64,000 bases of DNA. It comes from Microbacterium maritypicum MF109. Lineage in GTDB: Bacteria > Actinomycetota > Actinomycetes > Actinomycetales > Microbacteriaceae. Shown piece after piece: positions 15,783-24,202 of this stretch (position 1 is the first letter of the stretch; each line of letters begins with the position of its first letter). The DNA is taken from assembly GCF_000455825.1 (NCBI RefSeq), contig NZ_ATAO01000013.1, forward strand, positions 1 to 64,000, read 5' to 3'. The notes below the pieces were generated by a model, which did no database searches, had not been told where the DNA came from, and saw nothing but the letters and a program-made list of their open reading frames with translations. The position numbers and the translations under genes were made by a program.

Positions 15783-15811
15783 GAGGGGGCGCGGCCACCC
15801 CGCGCCCCCTC
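15783..15811 (+). terminator. GC-rich stem-loop between binding-protein and permease genes
   Basis: Perfect 12-bp arms (GAGGGGGCGCGG and its complement) with a 5-nt loop CCACC, 6 bp after the stop. There is no U-tract, so it is more likely a 3'-end stabiliser or attenuator that sets different protein ratios within the operon than a full terminator. Confidence 0.55.
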
Positions 15812-15842
15812 CCTCCCCGACGACAGGCACCCACACACGCGC

Positions 15843-16814
15843 ATGTTCAGACAGCTCCTCCGCAACAGCGTGCTGCGACGCATCCTCGCAGCCCTCGGCA
15901 CGCTCCTCGGCGTCGCCATCTTCGTCTTCCTGATGCTGCGCGCCATCCCCGGCGACCAGATCAGCTCCGGCCTCGGCACCGAGGCGGCCGCTCTCACGCC
16001 CTCGCAGCGCGCCGCCCTCGAGTCCTACTACGGCCTCGACCAGCCGCTCGTCGTGCAGTTCTTCTCGTGGCTGGGCAACATCTTCACCGGCAACCTCGGC
16101 TTCTCGTCCCGGGCGCAGACGAGCGTCCTCGACCTCACCGCCGCCGCCCTCCCCGTGACGTTCGAGCTGGCGATCTTCTCGATCGTGATCGCGCTGGCCA
16201 TCGGCATCCCGCTCGGCATGCTCTCCGCCTCGAAGCCCGACTCGTTCCGCGACGGCGTCGGACAGGTCGTCGGCCTCGCCGGTCTCTCCATCCCCGCGTT
16301 CCTGCTCGGCACGGCACTCCTGGCGATCCTCGCCTCGTCGTTCGGCTTCAACCCGAACGGCCAGGCCTACGCCACGCTGTTCGAGGATCCGCTGCTGAAC
16401 CTCCAGCAGATGCTGCTGCCCTCGATCGTGCTCGGCTTCGGCATCGCCGCACCGATCATGCGCACCACCCGCACGGCCGTGCTCGAGATCCGCTCCAACG
16501 ACTTCATCCGCACCGCCAGGGCGAAGGGCGTCCCTCCGCGTCGCCTGCAGGTGCGCCACGTGCTCGGCAACGCTCTCGTGCCCATCGTCACGATGACCGG
16601 CCTGCAGTTCGGCTACCTCCTCGGCGGTGCCGTCGTGGTCGAGCAGATCTTCTCGCTCCCCGGCATCGGACGCCAGGTGCTGCTCGGCATCCAGCAGAAG
16701 GAGTACGCGCTCGTGCAGAGCACCGTGCTCGTGATCGCGCTCGCCTTCGTCATCGTCAACCTGCTCACCGACCTGCTGTACCGGGTCATCGATCCTCGGG
16801 TACGTGCCGCATGA
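15843..16814 (+). CDS. ABC transporter permease, DppB/OppB type
   Basis: A 323-residue inner-membrane permease with about six helices. N-terminal MFRQLLRNSVLRRILAAL, the DppB-type segment YYGLDQPLVVQFFSWLGN in the large first loop, and the EAA motif region RTARAKGVPPRRLQVRHVL (about residues 225-245) that docks the ATPase. Members work as heterodimers with a DppC-type partner, here the next gene, whose ATG overlaps this stop (ATGA). It belongs to the importer for the presumed muropeptide. No ribosome site stronger than GACGACAGG is seen before the ATG, perhaps reflecting a lower translation rate than the binding protein. Confidence 0.92.
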   Translation: MFRQLLRNSVLRRILAALGTLLGVAIFVFLMLRAIPGDQISSGLGTEAAALTPSQRAALESYYGLDQPLVVQFFSWLGNIFTGNLGFSSRAQTSVLDLTAAALPVTFELAIFSIVIALAIGIPLGMLSASKPDSFRDGVGQVVGLAGLSIPAFLLGTALLAILASSFGFNPNGQAYATLFEDPLLNLQQMLLPSIVLGFGIAAPIMRTTRTAVLEIRSNDFIRTARAKGVPPRRLQVRHVLGNALVPIVTMTGLQFGYLLGGAVVVEQIFSLPGIGRQVLLGIQQKEYALVQSTVLVIALAFVIVNLLTDLLYRVIDPRVRAA

Positions 16815-17698
16815 CCGACATCTCTCAGACCCCGGCCCTCGCCCCCGGCGGCGGGCGCACCATGGAGCGCGTGCGTCTCCTGCTGCGCAGCCGCAGCGGA
16901 CTCACCGGCCTCATCATCGTGGTCCTGCTCGCCGTGCTCAGCCTCGTCTCGGCGTTCGGCCTGCTGCCCTTCGACCCGCTCGCGCAGGACCCGCCGTCCC
17001 GCCTGCAGCCGCCGTCGGCCGTGCACTGGTTCGGCACCGATCAGTTCGGGCGCGACGTGTTCTCCCGCGTCGCCGCCGGCGTCGCCAACTCGGCGTTGAT
17101 CTCGGTCGTCGCCGTGGCCTTTGCGACCGTGGTCGGCACCGTCTGCGGACTCATCGCCGGGTTCTACCGCGGCTTCTCCGACGGGGCGATCACCGCGGTC
17201 ACGAACGTGCTGTTCGCCTTCCCACCGCTGCTGCTCGCGCTCTCGCTGGCTTCGGTGTTCGAGCGCAACTGGTTCACCATCGCCGTGGCCATCGCGATCG
17301 TCTACGTGCCGATCTTCATCCGCGTCACCCGCGGGCCCGTGCTGTCGCTGCGCGAGGTCGAGTACGTCAAGGCCGCCAAGAGCACCGGCCAGAGCCGCAT
17401 GGCGACCATGTTCCGCCACGTGCTGCCGAACATCACGTCGATCATCATCGTGCAGGTCACGCTCTCGCTCTCGTGGGCTGTGCTCACCGAGGCCTCGCTG
17501 AGCTTCCTCGGACTCGGCACGCCGCCGCCCGCACCCTCGCTCGGTTCGATGATCTTCGAGGCGCGCACGCTCGTCACGATCGCCCCGTGGACCATGATCG
17601 CGCCCGGCGTGATCGTGGTGCTGCTCGTCGTCGGACTGAACCTGCTCGGCGACGGGCTGCGCGACAGCCTCGATCCCCGGAACAGAGGAAAGCGATGA
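16811..17698 (+). CDS. ABC transporter permease, DppC/OppC type
   Basis: A 295-residue permease with an N-terminal cytoplasmic segment and about six membrane helices. Typical OppC features are FDPLAQDPPSRLQPPSAVHWFGTDQFGRDVFSRV near residues 57-90 (given in outline), and the EAA docking motif YVKAAKSTGQSRMATMFRHV about residues 180-200. Partner of the DppB-type protein. The ATG at 16811 overlaps the upstream stop, and its own stop at 17698 overlaps murQ (ATGA). This coupling of importer and murQ is strong evidence that the imported substrate contains MurNAc. Confidence 0.92.
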   Translation: MTDISQTPALAPGGGRTMERVRLLLRSRSGLTGLIIVVLLAVLSLVSAFGLLPFDPLAQDPPSRLQPPSAVHWFGTDQFGRDVFSRVAAGVANSALISVVAVAFATVVGTVCGLIAGFYRGFSDGAITAVTNVLFAFPPLLLALSLASVFERNWFTIAVAIAIVYVPIFIRVTRGPVLSLREVEYVKAAKSTGQSRMATMFRHVLPNITSIIIVQVTLSLSWAVLTEASLSFLGLGTPPPAPSLGSMIFEARTLVTIAPWTMIAPGVIVVLLVVGLNLLGDGLRDSLDPRNRGKR

Positions 17699-18600
17699 CC
17701 ATGGAGGATCTCGGCGGACTGGCCACGGAGGCCAGCGATCCCCGCTATGCGGAGCTCGACCTCATGAGCGTCGCCGAACTCGCGCAGACCATGAACGAGG
17801 CGGATGCCACGGTGCCCGCCGCGGTGCAGCGCGCCCTCCCGCAGATCGTGCCCGCGATCGAGGCGACGGCCGATCGCATGGCGCAGGGCGGACGCCTGGT
17901 CTACGTCGGCGCGGGCACCCCCGGCCGCATCGGCGTGCTCGACGCCTCGGAGTGCCCGCCCACCTTCAGCACTCCGCCCGAGCTGGTGTTCGCGATCATG
18001 GCCGGAGGGCCGGGCGCGATCGTGAACCCCGTCGAGGGAGCAGAGGACGACGCGGAAGCGGGCGCAGCGGCCATCGATGCCGCGGGCATCGGTCCGCTCG
18101 ACACCGTGATCGGGATCGCCTCGAGCGGACGGACGCCCTACGTGATCGCCGCCGTCCGTCGGGCGCGCGAACGCGGTGCCCTCAGCATCGGTCTCTCCTG
18201 CAACGTCGGGACCGCCCTGAGCGCGGCGGCGGAGCACGGGATCGAGGTCGAGGTCGGCCCCGAGGTGCTCTCCGGCTCCACGCGGCTCAAGTCGGGTACG
18301 GCCCAGAAGCTCGTGCTCAACATGTTCTCGACCATCTCGATGGTGCGGAACGGCAAGGCCTACGGCAACCTGATGGTGGACGTGAAGGCCACCAACCACA
18401 AGCTCCGCGAGCGGGCGATCCGAATGGTGCAGACCATCGCGGATGTCGATCGGGGCGCGGCGAAGGCGGCACTGGAGGCGACCTCATACGACGTGAAGCT
18501 CGCGTCGATCATGATCCGCCGCGGCGAGGACCTCGCTGCGGCCACCGCACGACTGGACGCGGCCGACGGTCGGCTGCGCACTGCACTGGAGGAGAACTGA
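17695..18600 (+). CDS. murQ: N-acetylmuramic acid 6-phosphate etherase
   Basis: A 301-residue SIS-domain enzyme that splits the lactyl ether of MurNAc-6-P to give GlcNAc-6-P and D-lactate. Diagnostic segments are YVGAGTPGRIGVLDASECPP, with the catalytic Glu86, and NPVEGAEDD with the second catalytic Glu117 (E83 and E114 of the E. coli enzyme), plus IASSGRTPYVIAAVRRA and SGSTRLKSGTAQKLVLNM. Length and motifs are normal. The ATG at 17695 (AGAGGAAAG upstream) overlaps the permease stop. It catalyses the last committed step of the salvage route encoded by this operon and removes MurNAc-6-P, the probable inducer of the regulator. Confidence 0.96.
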   Translation: MTMEDLGGLATEASDPRYAELDLMSVAELAQTMNEADATVPAAVQRALPQIVPAIEATADRMAQGGRLVYVGAGTPGRIGVLDASECPPTFSTPPELVFAIMAGGPGAIVNPVEGAEDDAEAGAAAIDAAGIGPLDTVIGIASSGRTPYVIAAVRRARERGALSIGLSCNVGTALSAAAEHGIEVEVGPEVLSGSTRLKSGTAQKLVLNMFSTISMVRNGKAYGNLMVDVKATNHKLRERAIRMVQTIADVDRGAAKAALEATSYDVKLASIMIRRGEDLAAATARLDAADGRLRTALEEN

Positions 18601-19790
18601 TGCGCGTCCTCGGACTGATCTCCGGCACCTCGCACGACGGGATCGATGCCGCCGTCGTCGACTTCACGACCAGTGGCGGCTTCACTGCCCACGGCGTGGA
18701 TCTGCACGGCACGGTGCTCGCGGCGACGAGCGTGCCCTACGCCCCCGAGCTGCGGGCGCGCCTGATCGCTGCGCTGCCACCGGCGCAGACCACGCTCGCC
18801 GAGGTGGCGGAGCTCGACACCCTCATCGGGCAGGCGTTCGCCGCGGTCGCGGCCGACATCGCGGCAGCGGTCGGCGGTGTCGATGCCGTGTGCTCGCACG
18901 GGCAGACCGTCTACCACTGGGTCGACGGCGCGCACGCGCTGGGCACCCTGCAGATCGGGCAGCCGGCCTGGATCGCCGAGAAGGTCGGCGCCCCCGTGGT
19001 CTCCGACATCCGCATCCGCGACATCACGGTCGGCGGCCACGGTGCCCCGCTGGTGTCGTTCCTCGACGAGCTGCTGCTGCGTTCGCGCGCCGGGGTCTCT
19101 GCAGCCCTCAACCTGGGCGGCATCTCGAACATGACCGTGGTGCGGCAGGACGGCCTGGTCGCGTACGACATCGGCCCCGCGAACGCACTGGTCGACGCGG
19201 TCATCGTCGAGCACGACCTCAACCCGCTCGGCTACGACGACGACGCCGCGATCGCCCGCACGGGTCAGGTCGACGAGGCGCTGCTGGCTGCTCTGCTCGA
19301 CGACCCGTACTACGCTCTCACCCCGCCCAAGAGCACGGGCAAGGAGCACTTCCACCTCGGCTACGTGCACGAGCACCTCGCCGCGCAGAACCGGGAGATC
19401 CCGGTCGCCGATGTGGTGCGCACCCTGACCGAGCTCACGGTCCGCACGGTCGCGCGCGACGTGGAGGCCGCCGGCATCGGGTTCCTTGCCGTGTCGGGCG
19501 GCGGATGCCGCAACCCGCTGATCCTCGACGGACTGCGCGCCGCGCTGCCGGACACCGAGGTCGTGCTGGCCGACGAGCTGGGCGCCGCGGCCGACAGCAA
19601 GGAGGCGATCCTCCTCGCTCTCATCGGCTGGTCCACGATGCACGGCGTCCCCGCGATCGTCCCCGGCGGCACCGGAGCGCGCGAGCCGCGCATCCTCGGC
19701 ACCATCACGCCCGGTGTCGGACCGCTGCAGATGCCCGAACCCGTCGCCTCCATCGACTCCCTCGTGCTCACGGAGGCCGCGGCATCGTGA
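18600..19790 (+). CDS. anmK: anhydro-N-acetylmuramic acid kinase
   Basis: A 396-residue ASKHA-fold kinase that hydrolyses the 1,6-anhydro ring and phosphorylates O6 in one step, turning anhMurNAc into MurNAc-6-P, the MurQ substrate. Landmarks: LGLISGTSHDGIDAAVVDF (nucleotide loop), CSHGQTVYHW, the invariant GGHGAPLV, catalytic Asp in YDIGPANALVDA, PKSTGKEHFHL and SGGGCRNPLI. The start codon shares its A with the murQ stop. The 3' end overlaps the GNAT gene (GTGA). Its presence implies that the imported fragments are anhydro-sugars made by lytic transglycosylases, from self or other bacteria. Confidence 0.96.
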   Translation: MRVLGLISGTSHDGIDAAVVDFTTSGGFTAHGVDLHGTVLAATSVPYAPELRARLIAALPPAQTTLAEVAELDTLIGQAFAAVAADIAAAVGGVDAVCSHGQTVYHWVDGAHALGTLQIGQPAWIAEKVGAPVVSDIRIRDITVGGHGAPLVSFLDELLLRSRAGVSAALNLGGISNMTVVRQDGLVAYDIGPANALVDAVIVEHDLNPLGYDDDAAIARTGQVDEALLAALLDDPYYALTPPKSTGKEHFHLGYVHEHLAAQNREIPVADVVRTLTELTVRTVARDVEAAGIGFLAVSGGGCRNPLILDGLRAALPDTEVVLADELGAAADSKEAILLALIGWSTMHGVPAIVPGGTGAREPRILGTITPGVGPLQMPEPVASIDSLVLTEAAAS

Positions 19791-20290
19791 GCCTCCAGGT
19801 GCGCCCCGCCACCCCGGACGACCTGTCCGGGGTGCTCGAGGTGTTCCTCGCGTGCTGGCGGGAGAGCTACCGGGGTGTTCTCCCCGACGCGGGGATCGAC
19901 GCGATGACGGATGAGCGTGCCGAGGCCCTGTGGCGCCGGGTGCTCGCCGAACCGGTCGGCGTCGTGCTCGTGGCCGTGCGCGACGGCGGGATCGTCGGGA
20001 TCACCCGGTACGCCGCGACCACTGCCGACGACGGGCGGATCGACGGGGCCGTGCACTCCCTGTACGTTTCGCCACGCGCCCATGGCGGTGGGATCGGCGG
20101 TGCGCTGCTGGCGCAGGCGACCGCAGACCTGCGGGACGCCGGCGCCGAGGCCGCGACGCTGTGGGTGTTCGCGGCGAACGCGCCGTCGATCGGCTTCTAC
20201 GAGGCGAAGGGCTGGCACCCCGACGGCGCCACCCGCACGCAGCCGGAGTTCGGTGAGCCCGAACAGCGCATGCGCAAGGAGTGGGCATGA
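19787..20290 (+). CDS. GNAT family N-acetyltransferase in the salvage operon
   Basis: A 167-residue GCN5-type acetyltransferase: VRPATPDDLSGVLEVFLACW start, central VHSLYVSPRAHGGGIGGALL with the acetyl-CoA pyrophosphate loop (HGGGIGG), and the C-terminal FYEAKGWHPDGATR. The acceptor is unknown. Coupled to anmK by GTGA and followed 13 bp later by the epimerase gene, so it belongs to the pathway; plausible jobs are acetylating de-N-acetylated glucosamine or muramic acid, or an amino acid or peptide product. Family is clear; role is inference. Confidence 0.88.
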   Translation: MSLQVRPATPDDLSGVLEVFLACWRESYRGVLPDAGIDAMTDERAEALWRRVLAEPVGVVLVAVRDGGIVGITRYAATTADDGRIDGAVHSLYVSPRAHGGGIGGALLAQATADLRDAGAEAATLWVFAANAPSIGFYEAKGWHPDGATRTQPEFGEPEQRMRKEWA

Positions 20291-20303
20291 GCGGAGTCCT
20301 GAG

Positions 20304-21437
20304 ATGAGCGCCGTGAAGCGCATCCGCGTGCTCCGCGTCCCGTCGCCCCTGGTGCGTCCGTTCGTCACGGCGGTGCGGCAGACGGAGCACCTCGACGTCG
20401 TGCTCGTCGAGGTGAGCGACGTCGACGGTCGTCGAGGATACGGCGAAGCCGCCGTGAGCTGGCGCGTGACGGGGGAGAGTCCGCAGAGCGTCGCCGCCGT
20501 GGTGGCAGGACCCCTCGCCGAGGTCGTGCTCGGACGGAACGTCGGTGATCCCGGGATCGCCGCCGACATCGCCCGTGCAGTGTGGGGCAATGCCGCGGCC
20601 CGCAGCGCGGTCGAGTGCGCCGTCGCCGACCTCGCCGCCCAGCAGCGCGGACTCCCGCTTGCGCAGAGCCTCACGAGCGCACCGGCGCCCGCGCGCATCC
20701 GCACCGACATGACCCTGTCCGCGGGCGAGCCGTCCGCGCTGGCAGCCGTTTCCGAGGAGCACGTCGCCGCGGGCTTCGGATGCCTCAAGATCAAGGCGTC
20801 CGCTGCGCACGACACGATCGCCGGGCTCCGGGCCGTGCGTGCCGCGGTCGGGCCTGGCATCACGCTGCGGATCGATGCGAACCAGGCCTGGGATGTCGAG
20901 ACCGCGATCCGGGTGATCCGGTCCGCCGAAGACGAGGGGCTCGGGCTCGAACTCGTCGAGCAGCCGGTCGCCGCGCACGACCTCGACGCGCTCGCCGCGG
21001 TCACGGCCGCCGTCGACACCCCGATCATGGCCGACGAGTCGGTGCGCACGGCGCGGGATGTCCGGGTCATCGCCGACCGTGGTGCCGCAGACCTCGTGAA
21101 CATCAAGCTCGCCAAGACCGACGGCCTGGCCGAGGCGGTCGCCGCTGCCGAGGTCGCTCGCACCGCAGGTCTGGGCGTGGTGATCGGCTGCATGATGGAA
21201 TCGCACGTCGGCGTGACGGCCGCCGCCCACCTGGCCGCCGCTGTCGCCCCCGACGTCGTGCACGACCTGGATGCCGCGTTGTGGCTGCGGAGCTCGCCCG
21301 TGGTGGGTGGCGTGGCGCTGTCCGGAGACATGCTGGAACTCGGATCGGGCACCGGGCTGGGCATCACCGCCCTCGCATCCGATACCCGGCCCGACACCCT
21401 CGTCGACCTCGTCGACCGCTCAGAGGTGCGCGCATGA
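20304..21437 (+). CDS. enolase-superfamily L-Ala-D/L-Glu epimerase-like enzyme
   Basis: A 377-residue enolase-superfamily protein of the muconate-lactonising/dipeptide-epimerase subgroup. The catalytic set is complete: CLKIKAS (KxK, about residues 156-158), metal ligands in RIDANQAW, ELVEQPV and MADESV, and the second-face Lys in NIKLAKTDG. YcjG/YkfB-type epimerases convert L-Ala-D-Glu, the dipeptide end product of murein peptide breakdown, to L-Ala-L-Glu for ordinary peptidases. The operon strongly favours that activity, though other dipeptide epimerases share the motifs. ATG 20304; 4-nt overlap with the serine hydrolase at the 3' end. Confidence 0.87.
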   Translation: MSAVKRIRVLRVPSPLVRPFVTAVRQTEHLDVVLVEVSDVDGRRGYGEAAVSWRVTGESPQSVAAVVAGPLAEVVLGRNVGDPGIAADIARAVWGNAAARSAVECAVADLAAQQRGLPLAQSLTSAPAPARIRTDMTLSAGEPSALAAVSEEHVAAGFGCLKIKASAAHDTIAGLRAVRAAVGPGITLRIDANQAWDVETAIRVIRSAEDEGLGLELVEQPVAAHDLDALAAVTAAVDTPIMADESVRTARDVRVIADRGAADLVNIKLAKTDGLAEAVAAAEVARTAGLGVVIGCMMESHVGVTAAAHLAAAVAPDVVHDLDAALWLRSSPVVGGVALSGDMLELGSGTGLGITALASDTRPDTLVDLVDRSEVRA

Positions 21438-22537
21438 CCGCCGCCGTTGCCGTCACCGCTGTCCTGGCGACGGATGCCGCTCCGCGGGGCGCCGTCGCCG
21501 GTGTCGTGACCGACGCGGGCCGTGACGTCGCCCCGGGTGGTCTGGCTGACCTGGCCGGAACCCCGATGACCACAGCGACCGCCTTCGACATCGCCTCGGT
21601 GTCGAAGGTCGCCGCGACCACGACCGTGATCCTGCGACTGGTGAGTCGTGGAGACCTCGGCTTCGACGATCCGGTCGACCGACTCGTGCCCGGCACCGCC
21701 TGCGCCCCGGGCACGACCGTGCGCCATCTGCTCCAGCACCGTGCAGGACTCTGGGAGTGGCAGCCGCTCTACCTCGACCGCGAGCACGCCGGTGATGCCG
21801 CTGCGGCCGCCGACGCCCTCCCGCTGCGCTACGGCCTCGACGAAGGCCGTCATTACTCCGACCTCGGGTTCATGCTCCTCGGCCGCATCGTCGCGGCGGT
21901 CACCGGACTGCCCCTGGATGCCGCGGTGCGCGAATTGGTGACCGCGCCCCTCGGCCTCGATCACACCGGGTACGGACCCGTCGACCGCCCCGTCGCCTCG
22001 TCCGCCGTGGGCGACGCCGCCGAGCGTCGCATGGTCGCGACCGGAGAGCCGTATCCGATCCTCACCGCCGACAAGGGCTTCGCCTGGCGCGACGGGGAGA
22101 TCGCCGGCGTCGCGAACGACGGCAACTGCTTCCATGCGTTCGGGGGTGTCTCCGGTCACGCCGGGCTGTTCAGCACCGTCGAAGACCTGCTGACCCTGGG
22201 GGCGGCGCTCGCCGCTCCGGAGCGGCATCCGGAGCTGTGGGGGCCGGATACGGTCGCCGAACTGTTCCGGGACGGACCGGATGCCGGGCAGGCGCTGGGC
22301 TGGCGCAGCGAGACGATCGCCGTCTCCGGGCGGCCGACCCGCATGGTCTGGCACCCGGGATTCACAGGCTGCGCCCTCGGGCTCGTTCCGGGAACGGGAG
22401 CAGCCGCCGTGCTGCTGACCAACCGCCTGTTCGCGGTCACACCCGCACCGACCGATCTGCTGTGGCGCGCCGCGCTTCCCGCACTCCTCGACGACCACGA
22501 ACCTCTCCGCGAAAACGAAGGAACGAGAACACCATGA
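21434..22537 (+). CDS. beta-lactamase-fold serine hydrolase, AmiE-like (putative cytosolic MurNAc-L-Ala amidase)
   Basis: A 367-residue class C beta-lactamase/esterase-fold enzyme. The SxxK pair is Ser55-Lys58 (IASVSKV), the second motif is YSD (near residue 139), and the third is HPGFTG in the C-terminal part. FGGVSGHAGLFST is shared, as I recall, with Bacillus YbbE/AmiE, an N-acetylmuramyl-L-Ala amidase encoded next to murQ and murR. Unlike AmiE, this protein has no signal peptide, so it should work in the cytoplasm on imported muropeptides, separating sugar (to AnmK) from peptide (to the epimerase). ATGA overlaps with both neighbours. Function is inferred from context; a generic esterase is possible. 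Confidence 0.85.
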   Translation: MTAAVAVTAVLATDAAPRGAVAGVVTDAGRDVAPGGLADLAGTPMTTATAFDIASVSKVAATTTVILRLVSRGDLGFDDPVDRLVPGTACAPGTTVRHLLQHRAGLWEWQPLYLDREHAGDAAAAADALPLRYGLDEGRHYSDLGFMLLGRIVAAVTGLPLDAAVRELVTAPLGLDHTGYGPVDRPVASSAVGDAAERRMVATGEPYPILTADKGFAWRDGEIAGVANDGNCFHAFGGVSGHAGLFSTVEDLLTLGAALAAPERHPELWGPDTVAELFRDGPDAGQALGWRSETIAVSGRPTRMVWHPGFTGCALGLVPGTGAAAVLLTNRLFAVTPAPTDLLWRAALPALLDDHEPLRENEGTRTP

Positions 22538-24162
22538 GCACCACCGAGCCCGTGCTGAGCATCAGCGGCCTCGCCGTCGCCTTCCGGACCGGTTCCGAGC
22601 TGGTCACCGCGATCAGCGACGTGAACATCGACATCGCCGCCGGTGAGACGGTCGCGATCGTGGGCGAGTCGGGGTCGGGCAAGTCGACCACCGCGGCCGC
22701 GGTCAACCGTCTGCTCCCCGAGAACGGGGTGATCACGGCCGGCAGCATCCGCTTCGACGGGCGCGAGCTGACCGACCTGCCCGAGAACGCGATGATCTCC
22801 CTGCGCGGCGCCGGGATCGGCCTCGTGCCGCAGGACCCGATGTCGAACCTCAATCCGCTCATGCGCGTGGGCGAGCAGATCGGCGAGGCGCTCGAGGTGC
22901 ACGGCCACACACACGGCGATGCCACGAAGGCGCGGGTCGTCGAGCTGCTCGAGATGGTGGGGATCGCGGATGCCGCGCAGCGCGCCCACCAGTACCCGCA
23001 CGAGTTCTCCGGCGGCATGCGCCAGCGCGTGCTGATCGCGATGGGTCTGGCCTGCAAGCCGCGCCTGCTGATCGCGGACGAGCCCACCTCCGCCCTCGAT
23101 GTGACCGTGCAGCGACGCATCCTGGACCAGCTCGACACGCTCACCGACGAGCTCGGCACCGCGGTGTTCCTGATCACGCACGACCTGGCCCTCGCCGCCG
23201 AGCGCGCCGACCGCATCGTCGTGATGTTCCGCGGCCGCGTCGTCGAGGAGGGCACCTCGGCGCAGGTGCTCGGCGCCCCGCAGCACGAGTACACCCGGCA
23301 GCTGCTCGCCGCGGCCCCGAGCCTCGCCTCGCGCCGGGATGCGCTGCCGCAGCGCGAGGCCGCCACGAGCACGCCTTTCGTCGAGATCCGGAACCTCCGC
23401 AAGGAGTTCGCCCTCCGCGCGCCCAAGGCCGGGGAGCCGCAGACCTTCACGGCCGTCGACGGCGTCAGCTTCGAGATCCGCCGCGGCACCACGGTGTCGA
23501 TCGTGGGAGAGTCGGGCTCCGGCAAGTCCACCACCGCGAACATGGTGCTCGGGCTCGAAGACGCCACGTCCGGCTCGATCCTGTTCGACGGGCTCGACCT
23601 CACCACGCTCCGCCGCAAAGAGCTGTTCGCCCTGCGTCGTCGTGTGCAGCCGGTGTTCCAGAATCCCTACGCCTCGCTCGACCCGCGTTACACGATCGAG
23701 CAGTCGATCGCCGAGCCGCTGCGCGTGCACCGCATCGGCACCACGGCCTCGCGTCACGCGCGCGTGCTCGAGCTGTTGGAGCAGGTCGCGCTGCCGGCCG
23801 CCATGGCCGAGCGCCTGCCGCACGAGCTCTCGGGCGGACAGCGTCAGCGTGTGGCGATCGCCCGGGCCCTGGCGCTCGAACCCGAGCTCGTGGTGCTCGA
23901 CGAGGCGGTGTCGGCGCTCGACGTGCTGGTGCAGGCGCAGATCCTCGACCTGCTCGCCGACCTGCAGAAGCGCCTGGGCCTGAGCTACCTCTTCATCAGC
24001 CATGACCTCGCCGTGGTGCGGATGATCTCCGACGAGGTGCACGTCATGCAGCGCGGTGTCGTGGTCGAGAGCGGCACGCCCGAGCGCATCTTCGACGCCC
24101 CGCAGCACCCGTACACGCGCGAGCTGCTGGCCGCGATCCCCGGGGCTTCGCTGGCGTCCTGA
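22534..24162 (+). CDS. fused two-ATPase subunit (DppD-DppF type) of the peptide ABC importer
   Basis: A 542-residue protein with two complete ABC ATPase modules. Module 1 (about 1-255): GESGSGKSTTA Walker A, FSGGMRQRVLIAMGLA signature, LLIADEPTSALD Walker B. Module 2 (about 275-542): GESGSGKSTTA, LSGGQRQRVAIARAL, LVVLDEAVSALD. Each ends with the oligopeptide-type tail around QHEYTRQLL/QHPYTRELL. DppD and DppF are usually separate genes; here they are fused, fixing a 1:1 ratio. Powers the importer whose other parts lie at 14.2-17.7 kb in the same operon. Starts by ATGA overlap with the serine-hydrolase gene. Last gene of the operon. Confidence 0.94.
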   Translation: MSTTEPVLSISGLAVAFRTGSELVTAISDVNIDIAAGETVAIVGESGSGKSTTAAAVNRLLPENGVITAGSIRFDGRELTDLPENAMISLRGAGIGLVPQDPMSNLNPLMRVGEQIGEALEVHGHTHGDATKARVVELLEMVGIADAAQRAHQYPHEFSGGMRQRVLIAMGLACKPRLLIADEPTSALDVTVQRRILDQLDTLTDELGTAVFLITHDLALAAERADRIVVMFRGRVVEEGTSAQVLGAPQHEYTRQLLAAAPSLASRRDALPQREAATSTPFVEIRNLRKEFALRAPKAGEPQTFTAVDGVSFEIRRGTTVSIVGESGSGKSTTANMVLGLEDATSGSILFDGLDLTTLRRKELFALRRRVQPVFQNPYASLDPRYTIEQSIAEPLRVHRIGTTASRHARVLELLEQVALPAAMAERLPHELSGGQRQRVAIARALALEPELVVLDEAVSALDVLVQAQILDLLADLQKRLGLSYLFISHDLAVVRMISDEVHVMQRGVVVESGTPERIFDAPQHPYTRELLAAIPGASLAS

Positions 24163-24202
24163 CCGAGTTCCGATCCCGCGAGGTTCTCCGGCGGCCGCGG
24201 GC

